From Burkholderia sp. Bp9143 (GTDB lineage Bacteria > Pseudomonadota > Gammaproteobacteria > Burkholderiales > Burkholderiaceae), in contig NZ_QTPO01000005.1 in assembly GCF_003853645.1 (NCBI RefSeq), forward strand, positions 124,001-188,000: DNA of 64,000 nt, in the 5' to 3' direction. The notes below the pieces were generated by a model. That model worked only from the letters and a program-made list of their open reading frames with translations, made no database searches and was not told the origin of the DNA. The translations under genes were made by a program, and so were the position numbers. The first letter of the stretch is position 1. Every line of letters starts with the position of its first letter. Shown here in pieces: positions 36,710 to 50,012 of the stretch.

Positions 36710-36850
36710 GGTTTGATCCGGAATGAAAGTGGAAACGGGATCGCCTCGCCTTCCGTGCTGCCACGGCGCAACGAAGCGACTGCCGTCGGCGACGTCGCCA
36801 TCGGCAAATCGCATGTTCCGTTTCCCGTTCATCGCGTCGATGACCCGAAT

Positions 36851-36866
36851 ATGACGATTGCGTCAT
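36851..36866. promoter_or_regulatory. Response-regulator box TGAC-N6-GTCA (copy 1)
   Basis: ATGACG-ATTG-CGTCAT, a perfect palindrome that contains the TGAC-N6-GTCA spacing of CusR/CopR-type metal response-regulator boxes. It lies 142 bp from the lipoprotein start and 138 bp from the DUF4148-2 start. Confidence 0.6.
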
Positions 36867-37003
36867 GTCGACCGGACCCGCACGTCATCCGCCCCGCCAC
36901 GCAATCTGACGCATTTTTCATCTTGCGATCACGGTCACGCCCGGCTGTTTTCGCATACTGGGTCCATGGATCGCCACCCGGCGGCCTCATCACGGAGAAC
37001 CCC

Positions 37004-37288
37004 ATGAAAACGGCAAAACTCACGACCCTGTTCATCACCGCCACGCTGTCGCTCGGCGTGGCCTCGCAAGCCGCGTTCGCACAAACGCAAACGCAGGGCA
37101 AGACCCGCGCCGAAGTTATCAACGAACTGAAGCAGGCGCAGCACGACGGCACGCTGCCGACGAGCAAGACGCAGTACCCGCCGACCGCCGAGATCGTCGC
37201 GCGTAACAAGGAGCTTCACGGGATTTCGGTGCATGCCGGCGAGAAGGCACCGCAGGCCGACAATCACGACAGCCTCGCGACCCGCTGA
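37004..37288 (+). CDS. DUF4148 small exported protein 2
   Basis: 94 residues. The signal peptide ends near AFAQ. The mature part shows TRAEVINELKQAQHDG, YPP, VARNKELHG and VHAGEKAP, matching its paralogue at 34519-34794 through the whole mature domain. GGAG lies about 8 bp before the ATG. It has a perfect response-regulator palindrome upstream and ends close to the convergent sensor kinase gene. Confidence 0.82.
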   Translation: MKTAKLTTLFITATLSLGVASQAAFAQTQTQGKTRAEVINELKQAQHDGTLPTSKTQYPPTAEIVARNKELHGISVHAGEKAPQADNHDSLATR

Positions 37289-37385
37289 TGCCGGTCAGGC
37301 GCGGGCGCTGTTCCGCGATCGCGGGCAGCGTGCCGCGCGCCGCCTTGTCGCGGCGAACGTGCGGCCGTGCCGGATTGCCGCCGAC

Positions 37386-38813
37386 TCACGCATGGGCTGC
37401 AGGCACAGCCTTCGGCACGACCGGCGGACGCTGCGGAAAGCGCAGCCAGAATGTCGTACGCCGGCCGGGATCGCTGGCGACGCCGCATTCGCCGCCGTGG
37501 TTGTCCATGATCGACCGGACGATCGCGAGGCCGAGGCCCGTGCCCGACGCGGAATTGTGACGTGACGGATCGACGCGATAGAACCGCTCGAAAATCCGCG
37601 CGACATGCTGCGCGTCGATGCCCGGCCCCGTATCCGACACAGCGATCGTCGTCACGCCGCCCTTCTCCGAGCAATCGATCGTCACGACGCTGCCGCGCGG
37701 CGCGTAAGCCAGCGCATTGGACAGCAGGTTGCTCAACGCGCGCTGGTACAGCGTGAGATCCGCATCGACCCACGCATGGCCGTCGACCTTCACCGACACG
37801 CCCGCATCCTCCGCGAGCGGCTCGTAGTAGCCGGCGACACGCGACGCTTCCTCGGCCGCATCGAGCCGTCGCACGTCGATCGACGTGCCGGCCTGCTCCG
37901 AGCGCGCGAGGAACAGCATGTCCTCGATCATCCGCGACAGCCGCTGATACTCGTCGATGCTCGACTCGATCACGTTCCGGTATTCATCCGCGCTGCGCGG
38001 CTGCGACAGCACGACCTGCGCGGCCGCCTGCAGGTTCGTGAGCGGCGTGCGCATGTCGTGCGCGAGATTCGACGAGAACTGGCTCAGCCGCGTAAACGAT
38101 TCGTTCAGGCGCGCGAGCATCCCGTTGAACGCGTGTTCCAGTTCCTTCAGTTCGCCTGACGTATCGAGTTCCGGCAACGGATGGGCCAGCCGGCTCGTCG
38201 ACATCTGCTCGGCCCGCGCCGCGAAACGACGCAGCGGGCTCAGCCCGAGCGCCGCGATGCCGTAGGCGATCGCGGCTGCCAGCACGACGCCGAACACCTC
38301 GATCACGACGATCGTGTACGCATGCGTGCGCAGCAGCAGCACGTCGGCGCTGCGGTCGTACTGCACCGCGACGCGCACGACGGGCGCGCCCGCGCCGGCG
38401 AGCGGTACGGTCATCACCAGATACTGGTGCCGCACGCCGGGCGGTGCGACGAACACCGGGATGCGGCCCGCGTCCGTCGACAACAGCGGCGCATAGGTCC
38501 GGAACCCCGGCGTGCCGACGATGCGCGTGCCGGCCGCATCGTAGATCGCGAGATCCATGTTCGGATGCCCATGCAGCTGGTCGACCCAGATATCGGTGTT
38601 GCGCGCGACGTCGGCGGTCGAACGCGCTTCGGCCAGGTGCGTGCCCAGCGCGGCGGAAATGCCGGCCATCTGCTCGGCCGCCGTCGTCCCGATGCGATTG
38701 CTCAGCGCCTCGTACAGCGCGATGCCGCTCGATGCGAGGATCACCGACGTCGACAGGATGATCAGTGCGGTCAGGCGTCCGCGCAGCGTGCGCGGCAGCA
38801 GGCGCGCGATCAT
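37386..38813 (-). CDS. Heavy-metal-type sensor histidine kinase
   Basis: 475 residues. Two membrane helices (about 13-35 and 170-195) flank a periplasmic sensor domain. A HAMP segment follows, then the phospho-acceptor His in [15 protein letters not shown] (about 253) and an ATPase domain with [17 protein letters not shown] and GTGLGLAI. The type is CusS/IrlS/CzcS. Its ATG overlaps the response-regulator stop (ATGA). It is the last gene of the czcCBA operon, so the pump and its sensor rise together. Confidence 0.9.
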   Translation of the reverse strand: MIARLLPRTLRGRLTALIILSTSVILASSGIALYEALSNRIGTTAAEQMAGISAALGTHLAEARSTADVARNTDIWVDQLHGHPNMDLAIYDAAGTRIVGTPGFRTYAPLLSTDAGRIPVFVAPPGVRHQYLVMTVPLAGAGAPVVRVAVQYDRSADVLLLRTHAYTIVVIEVFGVVLAAAIAYGIAALGLSPLRRFAARAEQMSTSRLAHPLPELDTSGELKELEHAFNGMLARLNESFTRLSQFSSNLAHDMRTPLTNLQAAAQVVLSQPRSADEYRNVIESSIDEYQRLSRMIEDMLFLARSEQAGTSIDVRRLDAAEEASRVAGYYEPLAEDAGVSVKVDGHAWVDADLTLYQRALSNLLSNALAYAPRGSVVTIDCSEKGGVTTIAVSDTGPGIDAQHVARIFERFYRVDPSRHNSASGTGLGLAIVRSIMDNHGGECGVASDPGRRTTFWLRFPQRPPVVPKAVPAAHA

Positions 38814-39492
38814 GTCGCCGCGCCGTCGCGCACTTCGAGCACGTAGCCCATCCCGCGCACGGTGTGGATCAGCTTCGGTTCGTATGCGTCGTCGATCTTC
38901 GAGCGCAGCCGCCGGATCGCGGAATCGACGACATTCGTATCGCTGTTGAAATTCATGTCCCACACCTGCGACGCGATCGTCGCGCGCGGCAGGATCTCGC
39001 CCTCGCGACGCATCAGCAACCACAGCAGCGCGAATTCCTTCGCGGTCAGCAGGATCGTGTCGCGCTGACGCGTCGCCTTGCGACGCGTCAGGTCGAGTTC
39101 GAGATCGGCCACGCGCAGCGTGTTCGAATCGCGCGGCTGGCCGCGCCGGAGGATCGACTTGATGCGCGCGGTGAGCTCGACGAAGTCGAACGGCTTGGCC
39201 AGGTAATCGTCGGCGCCGAGTTCGAGCCCCTTCACGCGATCGCCGACGTCGTCGCGCGCGGTGAGGAACAGCACGGGTGTCAATTTACTGCGGCGCAGGT
39301 TCTGCAGCAGCGTCCAGCCGTCCTGCCCCGGCAGCATCACGTCGAGCACGAGCAGGTCGTACTCCTCGGTCTCGGCCTGGTGCTGGCCCGTGATGCCGTC
39401 CTCCACCCAGTCGACGACATAGCCGGCTTCGGTCAGGCCCTTGCGCAGATAGGCGCCCGTTTTCGGTTCATCCTCGACAATCAGAATTCGCA

Positions 39493-39493
<1 letters not shown>
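38810..39493 (-). CDS. OmpR-family response regulator (metal-responsive)
   Basis: 227 residues. The receiver domain has the acidic pair EDE, the phospho-acceptor Asp in [14 protein letters not shown] (about 51), T in LTARDD and K in LAKPF. A winged-helix Trans_reg_C domain follows with [11 protein letters not shown] and [11 protein letters not shown]. It is similar in layout to CopR/IrlR/CusR. The start overlaps the czcA stop; a GTG one codon upstream is possible. Candidate sites are the TGAC-N6-GTCA palindromes in this region. Confidence 0.92.
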
Positions 39494-42842
<3,349 letters not shown>

Positions 42843-44306
42843 TCATTCATGTTCCGCGCTCCCCTTGCCGAGTTCGGCCTTCAGCACGAAGCTGTTCGAG
42901 GCCACGTATTCCTGGCCCGGCTTGAGCCCCTTCAGCACTTCGGTCGCGCGTTCGTCGCGCCGCCCCGTCTCGACAGCCTGCGCGACAAAGCCCTTCGGCG
43001 AGCGCACGAACACCGACGGCATGCCGTCGACGTCCTGCAGCGCGTCGCTCGCGACCGCGAGCGGCACCGCCTGCTTGCCCGCGTCGACCGACACGTTGAC
43101 GAACATCCCGGGCCGCCATACGCCGTCCGGATTCGGCAGCACGACGCGGGCGGGCGCGGTGCGCGTCTGTTCGCCGAGCAGCGAGCCCACGTAGGCGATC
43201 GGGCCGCTCGAGCGCGATTCGAACGCGGTCGCGCTGACGGTCGCGTCGCGGCCGACGCGCACGTCGTTCAACCGATGCGCGGGCACGGCCATCTCGGCCC
43301 ACACCGTCGACAGATCGGAGATCACGAACATGCTCGCGTCGGAGGCGATCGCCTCGCCGGGCGTCGCATGCTTCTCGACGATCGTTCCGGCGAACGGCGC
43401 ACGCAGCTCGTAGCGGTTCAACGCGCCCGCGCCGGCCGGCGCGTTCAGCGCGGCCAGCTTCTGCCGCGCGTTCTGCACGGCGATCTCGGCCTCGCGCAAC
43501 TGCACCTGCGCCTGCTGGTAGTCCTGTTCCGCCGAGATGCGCTCCTGCCACAGCGTGCGTTCGCGTTCATAGGTTGCGCGCGCACCCGACAGCCGGCGTT
43601 CGGCCGTCAGCAGTTCGCTGCGCCGGTCCGCGAGATCGGTGCTCGCGATCACGGCCAGCACCTGCCCCCTCGCGACGTTCTGTCCGAGCGACACCGACAC
43701 CTGCTCGACGATGCCGGCCACGCGCGGCACGACGTGCGCGGTGCGATCCTCGTTGAACCGGATCTCGCCCGGCAGCTGGAACGGCGTGGCGATCTGCGCG
43801 GGGCCTGCCTTCGCGAGCGCGATCTTCGACGTCTGCAACTGCGCGTCGGTCAGCGCGATGGCGCCGTCCGCGCGGGCGAACGGGAACGACGCGGCCTCGA
43901 CGCCGGCCTTGACGTCGATCGTCGCGTCGAACACGTGCGGCTTCGCGATCGACTGCGCCGAGACGAACTTCCGGCCCGCCGCGTCGAACCGCATCGACTC
44001 GTGCGAGCGGTCGTATCGCACGAGCGTGCCGGACACGGCGACGCCCTTGTCGACCGGCTTGCCGTCGACGAACGGATAGACGACGAGCCGTGCGTCGCCG
44101 GGCTTTTCCGTCATCACGATTTCGACCGACAGCTTGCCGCGCGTGAGCACGACGCCGCCGTGCGAACCGGTACCGTCGGCCGCTTGGGCGGCTTCGGTGC
44201 CCGCGGGCGCGGACGCGCCGCCTCGCGTGACGGCGAGCGCGCCGAGCACGATCCCGGCGCCGCCGAGCACGGCCGCCGCAATGATGAAGATTCTGCTGCG
44301 TGACAT
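42843..44306 (-). CDS. czcB: CzcB-type membrane fusion protein
   Basis: 487 residues. One N-terminal membrane helix (IFIIAAAVLGGAGIVLGALA) is followed by an extra N-terminal domain typical of CzcB (GSHGGVVLTRGKLSVEIVM...), then barrel-sandwich, helical hairpin and beta-barrel domains (IVEQVSVSLGQNVARGQVLAVI). It links CzcA to CzcC in the periplasm. The gap to czcC is 26 bp. The length with this N-terminal domain fits CzcB rather than CusB. Confidence 0.9.
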   Translation of the reverse strand: MSRSRIFIIAAAVLGGAGIVLGALAVTRGGASAPAGTEAAQAADGTGSHGGVVLTRGKLSVEIVMTEKPGDARLVVYPFVDGKPVDKGVAVSGTLVRYDRSHESMRFDAAGRKFVSAQSIAKPHVFDATIDVKAGVEAASFPFARADGAIALTDAQLQTSKIALAKAGPAQIATPFQLPGEIRFNEDRTAHVVPRVAGIVEQVSVSLGQNVARGQVLAVIASTDLADRRSELLTAERRLSGARATYERERTLWQERISAEQDYQQAQVQLREAEIAVQNARQKLAALNAPAGAGALNRYELRAPFAGTIVEKHATPGEAIASDASMFVISDLSTVWAEMAVPAHRLNDVRVGRDATVSATAFESRSSGPIAYVGSLLGEQTRTAPARVVLPNPDGVWRPGMFVNVSVDAGKQAVPLAVASDALQDVDGMPSVFVRSPKGFVAQAVETGRRDERATEVLKGLKPGQEYVASNSFVLKAELGKGSAEHE

Positions 44307-44332
44307 GATGATCCTTCAGGTAAGAAGCGCGG

Positions 44333-45640
44333 CTATTGCGCGACGGCCGCCAGCGGCGTGCCGACGAGCCGGCCGATGTCGGCGCGGGCCGCATGCGCGT
44401 CGGCAAGCGCGCGCACGTATTGCGATTGCCCCTGGAACAGCGTGCGCTGCGCGTCGAGCACGTCGAGGAAGCTGAACTTGCCGAGCTCGTAGCCGCGCGA
44501 CATCGCATCGAGCGCGAGCCGCGCGCCGGGCAGGATGTCGGTCTTCAGCCGACGCGCCTCCTGTGCAGCCGCGTCGAAATTCGCATACGCCTGCGTGAGC
44601 TCGAGCCGCAGCCGCACGCGTTCGCGGTCGAGATCGGCGTTCGCGCGCTCGGCCTTGTGCGTCGCGTCGAGCAACGCGCCCTTGTTGGTGTTGAACAGCG
44701 GGATCGGAATCGACACGCCGACCACCGCCTGGTTGTCCGACACGCCGCCGGTCGTCACCCGTTTCACGCCCGCGCTGACCATCACGTCCGGGATGCGCCG
44801 CGCGCGTTCGAGCGACACGGCCGCGTTCGAGCGCAGCATCTCCGCGCGCGCGACGCGGGCGAGCGGCGCGTCGTCGAGCTGCGCGGTCAGCGCGGACAGC
44901 GGCTCGACCGCGGGCACCGTTTCCAGGTCGCCGAGCGCGACTCGCCGGTCGTCGCGCGCTTCGCCCATTACCGCATTCAGCTTCTCGCGCGCGACGTCGA
45001 CGCGGCCGCGCGCGGTCACCACCTCGATCTGCACGCCGGCCGCCGCCACCTGCGCCTTGGTCGCCTCGACCGGCGACACCTTGCCCGCCTGCGCGCGGCG
45101 GCCCGCGAGATCCGCGGAGCGCGCGGCGATCGCGGCCGATTCCTCGGTGACCTGGCGCTGCCGCTGCGCGGCAAGCAATCCATAGAACGCGGCGATCACA
45201 TCGGCGCGCACGGCGGCGCCCTGCTCGTCGAGCGACGCGTTCGCGGCCTCGCGGCCGTACGACGCGACGTCGAGCCGCGCACGGCGCTTGCCGCCGAGTT
45301 CGATGGTCTGGTTGATCAGCGCGGTCGATGTGCGCTCCGCGCGGCTGAAGCCTTCCTGCAGGAACGACACTTCCGGGTTGGGACGCGCGCCGGCCTGCAT
45401 CAGCACGCCGGCAGACGCATCGACGTCCGAGCGCGCGCCGCGCAGTGCCGGGTTGTTGCGAGCCGCGGTCGCGAGCGCGTCGGACAGCGTCAGCGAGGGG
45501 AACGATGACGTGTCAGACGGCGGTGCGCCGCGTGGCGCCGCACCGCCGGAAGCGGCGGGAGCCACGACCTCCGGCGCTTGCGCATGGGCCGTCGCGGCCG
45601 TCGCGAAGACAACGGCCACGGCGAAGGTGAGCTTGAGCAT
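44333..45640 (-). CDS. czcC: CzcC-type outer-membrane factor
   Basis: 435 residues. A signal peptide (MLKLTFAVAVVFATAATAHA) and two outer-membrane efflux protein repeats of the TolC fold (LTLSDALATAARNNPALRGARSD, then QRTLFQGQSQYVRAL). It forms the outer-membrane exit duct for CzcBA. It is the first gene of the czcCBA-regulator-sensor operon and has a perfect TGAC-N6-GTCA box 69 bp upstream of its start. Confidence 0.9.
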   Translation of the reverse strand: MLKLTFAVAVVFATAATAHAQAPEVVAPAASGGAAPRGAPPSDTSSFPSLTLSDALATAARNNPALRGARSDVDASAGVLMQAGARPNPEVSFLQEGFSRAERTSTALINQTIELGGKRRARLDVASYGREAANASLDEQGAAVRADVIAAFYGLLAAQRQRQVTEESAAIAARSADLAGRRAQAGKVSPVEATKAQVAAAGVQIEVVTARGRVDVAREKLNAVMGEARDDRRVALGDLETVPAVEPLSALTAQLDDAPLARVARAEMLRSNAAVSLERARRIPDVMVSAGVKRVTTGGVSDNQAVVGVSIPIPLFNTNKGALLDATHKAERANADLDRERVRLRLELTQAYANFDAAAQEARRLKTDILPGARLALDAMSRGYELGKFSFLDVLDAQRTLFQGQSQYVRALADAHAARADIGRLVGTPLAAVAQ

Positions 45641-45708
45641 GTTCGGTTCTGCGATAACGGATCGCAATCGATGCTACGGATCGGCCGCAGTGCGAACATG
45701 AGGCGAAG

Positions 45709-45724
45709 ATGACAATTCCGTCAT
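45709..45724. promoter_or_regulatory. Response-regulator box TGAC-N6-GTCA (copy 2)
   Basis: ATGAC-AATTCC-GTCAT, matching the CusR/CopR-like box, 69 bp upstream of czcC. It shares both half-sites with the palindrome at 36851-36866. Confidence 0.7.
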
Positions 45725-45804
45725 GTTAGGCGCGGCAACGTGCGGACGTGCGGTGTCCTGCTGGAGCAGCGTCCCACTTCAGCGGACAGACGGTTTCGGT
45801 GAGT

Positions 45805-45824
45805 GTGCGGCGCGATCGCCGCAC
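45805..45824 (-). terminator. Hairpin after the APH-type kinase gene
   Basis: GTGCGGCG-CGAT-CGCCGCAC, a perfect 8-bp stem 58 bp downstream of the kinase stop. No T run; termination is possible but unproven. Confidence 0.4.
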
Positions 45825-45882
45825 GGCAGGAAGATGACGCTCAGGAAATTGGATTGCGTGCGCGGAAACCAGGACAAGCGCG

Positions 45883-47073
45883 TCAGGCACGCCCCTGCTT
45901 CGCGCGCCGACGCTGCACGAGCCAGTCGAGCAGTTGCTGCCCGTCGCGCTCGCCGAACCAGCGCGCATGCCCGATCAGATAGCCGTCGTACGCGATATCG
46001 ACGATCGCCGGGGCATCGATGACGCACCCGAAATATGCGACCTCCGACAGCGCGAACTCCGTGTGCACGATCGGCAGCAGCGCGACCAGCGCCGCATATG
46101 CTTCGTCGCTCAGTGGTTCGAGCGATTCGTAGCCGTCGAGCAGCGCATCGATCTGTTCGTATTCGACACGGCGCGCATCGGGCGGCGCCATCCAGTCGAC
46201 CGTATTGCGCTCGATCGCGAGCGCGAGGTCCATCACCGCACAGGTACGATCGGACAGGCCGAAGTCGAGCACGGTACGCACCTGCGCGCCGGGGCCCGCG
46301 TCGGTCCACAGCAGGTTCGACGCATGCCAATCGCCGTGCGTCCACAGCGGCGGCAGCGCGGGCAGCAGCGGCACGAGGCGCGCGTGATACGGGCCGATCG
46401 CATCCGCGACATCGCCGCGCCAGTCGCGCGTGCCGAGCGCACGCACCAGCAGCGGCTGCGCATCGACCCAACGCTCGAGCGCGCCCGCCAGATCGGTGGA
46501 CGACAGCACGCGGAAACTCGACAGCAGCGTGCGCACGGGCCGCGCCGGCGCATCGTAACCGGCCGACGCGCGATGCAGCTCGGCCAGCGCGCGGCCGGCC
46601 GCGTACGCATGCGAAGGATGCGTGAACGGCTGCCACGACATCACGCCGCGATACGGGTCGACACCGGGCGCGACCACGTGCACCTCATACGTCCAGTCGC
46701 CCGACGCAAAGGCCGTCGCGCCGTGGCGATCGGCCAGCACATCGACCACCGGCATCCCGCGTTCGCGCAGATGCGCGATGAATCGATGCTCTTCCTCGAG
46801 CCCTGCGACGTCCCGCAGGCTCACGTGATGCCGCTTGACGAACAGCGCGCGCCCGTCGGTCATCCGCACCAGCGTGGCCGCCGCGAACTGCCGCGGGCTG
46901 TGCCAGGTCAGCCGCGCCGGTTCGCCCGCGCCGTCGATGCGCGCGAGCAGCGCCGCCACCTCGTCGTGCGTCATCAGCGGCCAGTCGCGTTCGGCCTGCT
47001 CGCCGTCGACGCCGAACTGCGGCGGTGCGACGTCCCGCGACAGCGGCCCGTCCGGCTCGAGTGGAAATGACAT
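45883..47073 (-). CDS. APH-fold small-molecule kinase
   Basis: 396 residues of the aminoglycoside/choline kinase-like (APH) fold. The catalytic segment THGDWHASNLLW (about 243-254) and the metal-binding DFG-like VLDFGLSDR follow in order. It is the last gene of TonB receptor-pnuC-kinase, a context where such kinases phosphorylate the imported vitamin or nucleoside (thiamine, riboside or similar) and trap it. An antibiotic kinase is less likely in this setting. A long polar N-terminal tail (about 40 residues) precedes the fold. Confidence 0.78.
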   Translation of the reverse strand: MSFPLEPDGPLSRDVAPPQFGVDGEQAERDWPLMTHDEVAALLARIDGAGEPARLTWHSPRQFAAATLVRMTDGRALFVKRHHVSLRDVAGLEEEHRFIAHLRERGMPVVDVLADRHGATAFASGDWTYEVHVVAPGVDPYRGVMSWQPFTHPSHAYAAGRALAELHRASAGYDAPARPVRTLLSSFRVLSSTDLAGALERWVDAQPLLVRALGTRDWRGDVADAIGPYHARLVPLLPALPPLWTHGDWHASNLLWTDAGPGAQVRTVLDFGLSDRTCAVMDLALAIERNTVDWMAPPDARRVEYEQIDALLDGYESLEPLSDEAYAALVALLPIVHTEFALSEVAYFGCVIDAPAIVDIAYDGYLIGHARWFGERDGQQLLDWLVQRRRAKQGRA

Positions 47074-47109
47074 GATCGACGTCGCTCCGTAGTTGAATCG
47101 GCCGGTGAA

Positions 47110-47721
47110 TCAGCCCGCCGGGCTCGCCGTCGCGCGCAGCGCGTCAGCCGTCCGGCTCCAGTCGCGCCAGCCGACGACGGCGAGCGCGATGAACAGCGCA
47201 TAGAGTCCGGCCGTCAGATACAGTGCCTTGAACACGAACATCCCGACGTACACGACGTTCACGACGATCCACAGCCCCCACGACGCGATATAGCGCCGTG
47301 CGGTCCAGTATTGCGCGACGAGGCTGAACGCGGTCAGCGACGCATCGACGAACGGCAACGCCGCATCGGTCCAGCGCGCCATCATCCCGCCGAGCAGCGC
47401 GCTGCCGACGACGGCCGCGATCAGGTCCGGCAGCATCTGCCGCGGCCGCACGCCGGTGACGGGCGCGACGTCGCCTTGCGGCGCCGCGCCGCCGCCCGCC
47501 TCGAGCGTACGCTGTGCGATCCAGCGGCGCCAGCCGAACACCTGCAGCACCGCGAACGCGCCCTGCAGCAGCATGTCGGAATACAGCTTCGCGTCGAAGA
47601 AGATCCAGCCGTACAGCGCGACCGACGCGAGCCCGACCGGCCAGCACAGCATGCGCCGCTTCGCGGTCAGCCAGATCGCGAGCGCGCTGACGATCACGCC
47701 GGCGATTTCGAGTGGGGACAT
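47110..47721 (-). CDS. pnuC: PnuC-family vitamin/nucleoside permease
   Basis: 203 residues with about seven membrane helices. MLCWPVGLASVALYGWIFFDAKLYSDMLLQ and VFGWRRW are typical of PnuC. The family moves nicotinamide riboside, thiamine (PnuT) or riboflavin by facilitated diffusion driven by later phosphorylation. Lying between a TonB receptor and a kinase, it fits that uptake-and-trap scheme. A loop with GGGAAPQGDVAPVTG is unusually long. I saw no TPP or FMN riboswitch upstream, so the substrate is open. Confidence 0.82.
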   Translation of the reverse strand: MSPLEIAGVIVSALAIWLTAKRRMLCWPVGLASVALYGWIFFDAKLYSDMLLQGAFAVLQVFGWRRWIAQRTLEAGGGAAPQGDVAPVTGVRPRQMLPDLIAAVVGSALLGGMMARWTDAALPFVDASLTAFSLVAQYWTARRYIASWGLWIVVNVVYVGMFVFKALYLTAGLYALFIALAVVGWRDWSRTADALRATASPAG

Positions 47722-47780
47722 CGTCTGTGCTCTCCTGGTTAGCTGCCGGAGCTGCGCGTCACGCGGCCGGATCCGGACGA

Positions 47781-50012
47781 TCAGAAATCATAGGTCAACG
47801 ATACGCGCGCGGTGCGCGGCGCGCCCGGGAACAGGTACGCATCGCCCTGCTGCTCGCCCGCGTCGCGCCAGTAGAACTTGTTGAACAGGTTGTCCACCGA
47901 TACGCGCAGCACCGTGCGATGGCCCGCGATCTTCGTCGTATAGCGCGCGCCGAGATTGAACACGAACCACGACGGCACGCGCGCGGTGCCCTCTTCGTTC
48001 GCATTGCGGCCCGCGCTGTACTCGACGCCGCCCAGCATGTTCAGGCCCGCGACGCCCGGCACCGCATAGTCCGCATACAGCGACGCACGCAGCGCCGGCA
48101 CGTTGATGATCTGGTGCCCTTCGTACGCCGGCGAACCCGAATCGTACGCGCGCGCGCGAATCGCCGCGGCGCTGGCCGTCAGCGACAGCCGCTCGGTGAG
48201 CCGCCCGGCCGCGCCGAGCTCGATCCCCTGGTGGCGCTGCGTGCCGCGCTGCACGAAGGTATAGCTCGTGCCCGACGCATCGGGGTCGGCGAACTGGAAC
48301 GGCTTGCTGATCGAGAACACGGCAGCCGTCAGGCTCAGCCGATCGAGCCAGTCGTATTTCGCGCCGAGCTCGAACTGGTGCGATTCGACCGGCGGCAGGA
48401 ACGCATACGCGTTGGTCGCGCGCACCGGCGCCTGGTCGCCGAGCGACAGCGCCTTGCTGTACGACGCGTACAGCGACAGCACGTTCACCGGCTTGTAGAC
48501 GAGCGCGACCTGCGGCAGGAACACCGAGCGGTCGGTGTGCGTCGCGTCGCCGTCGAGGCTGCTCCAGCTGCGCTGGCGCAGCAGCACTTCCTTGCCGCCC
48601 GCGAGCACCTGCCAGTGCTCGCCGATGCTGATGCGGTCGAGCCCGAACACGCCGTACTGCCATGAGTCGAGCTGCGGATACGACGGCCCGGCCGTATTCG
48701 GCGACGGTGCGAACGCGACGTCAGGCCCGTAGATATTCTCGCTGCCCACATAGTCGTAAACGGCATTCGCCATGTGCACGACGCGGCGCTGCACGCTCAC
48801 GCCGAGCGTCAGCTCGTGGCGCAGCGGGCCTGTCGCGAACCTGCCCGTCGTGACCGCGCGCAGGTCGTCGTTGCGGCGGTATTCGCCCGGGCTGCGGAAG
48901 TCGTACACGTCGTAATCGCCGTTCGCGCCGAAGAAGAACGGCGACGTCGTGCCGGCCGCACAGCTCGCCGCGTAATAGCAGCCGTACGCGAACGCGCTGT
49001 TGTCGTCGATCATCGTGCGGCTGCGGCCCGCGGCGATGTAGGCCTTCCAGTCGTCGTTGAACTGGTAGTCGAAGCGCGCGTTCAGGTTCAGCGCGTCGGT
49101 CGTCACCGGCTTCGCCCACGGCTGCGTGCCGAGCGCCTTCGACGTCGTGTTGACGGACGGCACGACCGTGCCGCCGAGCAGCTGGTAGCCGGGCGCGGAA
49201 CGCTGGATCCACTGCTGGAATTCCGCGTTGAGCTGCAGGCTCGCACGCGGGCTGATGTCCCAGTCGGCGGCGATCGAGCCGAACGTGCGCCGTCCGTTCG
49301 TGCCGTCGATATACGAGTGCATGTTCTCCTTCGCGGCATTGATCCGGAAGCCGAACTGGTTGTCGGGGCCGAAGCGCCGGCCGAGATCGACGGCCGCCGA
49401 CGTCGAGCCGCGGCTGTCGACGCCGGTCGTCACGCTCGCGACGTTCGCCGAGCGTTTCGTCACGAAGTTGATCACGCCGCCCGGCGCGACCACGCCGCTG
49501 TCGATGCCGGCCAGCCCCTTCAGGATCTCGACGCGCTCCTTGTTCTCGAGCGGCACGTTCTGCTCGCCGGACACCGTCAGCCCGTCGATCCGGATCGCAC
49601 TCGCGAGATCGACCGGGAAACCGCGGATCGCGAAGCCTTCGAAATAGCCGACCGGCGCATAGTCGTTGACGACCGACGCGTCGTTGCGCACCACGTCGCT
49701 CAGGCGCTTCGCCTGCTGGTCGTCGATCTGCGCGCGCGTGACGACGTTGACGGAGGCCGGCGTGTCACGCAGCGGCGCATCGTCGAGCCCCGCGACCGAT
49801 GCTTCGCGCACGCGAAACGCGCCGCCGCGCTCGCCGCTGACCGTGATCGTCGGCAGCGTCGCGCTGCCGGCCGCGTCGGCGTCGGATACCGCCGTGTCGC
49901 CCTGTGCCGCGGCAGCCTGCGCCGCGAAAAGCGTGATGCCGAGACCGACGCCAAGCCCGACCTTCGTGCGCCGCCGCCATGCGGGCGCCGCTGTTGTTCT
50001 ATTCACCGTCAT
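47781..50012 (-). CDS. TonB-dependent outer-membrane receptor
   Basis: 743 residues from the ATG at 50012. The signal peptide ends near AAAAQG. A TonB box-like PTITVSGER precedes a plug domain (DTPASVNVVTRAQIDDQQAKRLSDVVRNDASV) and a 22-strand barrel ending ...RVSLTYDF with the terminal Phe. The plug type is that of siderophore receptors (FhuA/FoxA-like), but the neighbours pnuC and kinase argue for a vitamin or nucleoside ligand. Stops 59 bp before pnuC starts, so the three genes probably form one unit. Confidence 0.88.
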   Translation of the reverse strand: MTVNRTTAAPAWRRRTKVGLGVGLGITLFAAQAAAAQGDTAVSDADAAGSATLPTITVSGERGGAFRVREASVAGLDDAPLRDTPASVNVVTRAQIDDQQAKRLSDVVRNDASVVNDYAPVGYFEGFAIRGFPVDLASAIRIDGLTVSGEQNVPLENKERVEILKGLAGIDSGVVAPGGVINFVTKRSANVASVTTGVDSRGSTSAAVDLGRRFGPDNQFGFRINAAKENMHSYIDGTNGRRTFGSIAADWDISPRASLQLNAEFQQWIQRSAPGYQLLGGTVVPSVNTTSKALGTQPWAKPVTTDALNLNARFDYQFNDDWKAYIAAGRSRTMIDDNSAFAYGCYYAASCAAGTTSPFFFGANGDYDVYDFRSPGEYRRNDDLRAVTTGRFATGPLRHELTLGVSVQRRVVHMANAVYDYVGSENIYGPDVAFAPSPNTAGPSYPQLDSWQYGVFGLDRISIGEHWQVLAGGKEVLLRQRSWSSLDGDATHTDRSVFLPQVALVYKPVNVLSLYASYSKALSLGDQAPVRATNAYAFLPPVESHQFELGAKYDWLDRLSLTAAVFSISKPFQFADPDASGTSYTFVQRGTQRHQGIELGAAGRLTERLSLTASAAAIRARAYDSGSPAYEGHQIINVPALRASLYADYAVPGVAGLNMLGGVEYSAGRNANEEGTARVPSWFVFNLGARYTTKIAGHRTVLRVSVDNLFNKFYWRDAGEQQGDAYLFPGAPRTARVSLTYDF

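Noticed and set aside
45883-47073. APH-fold protein as an aminoglycoside resistance gene
   Set aside because: Context with a TonB receptor and PnuC, and no mobile element or resistance neighbours, favours a metabolic kinase.
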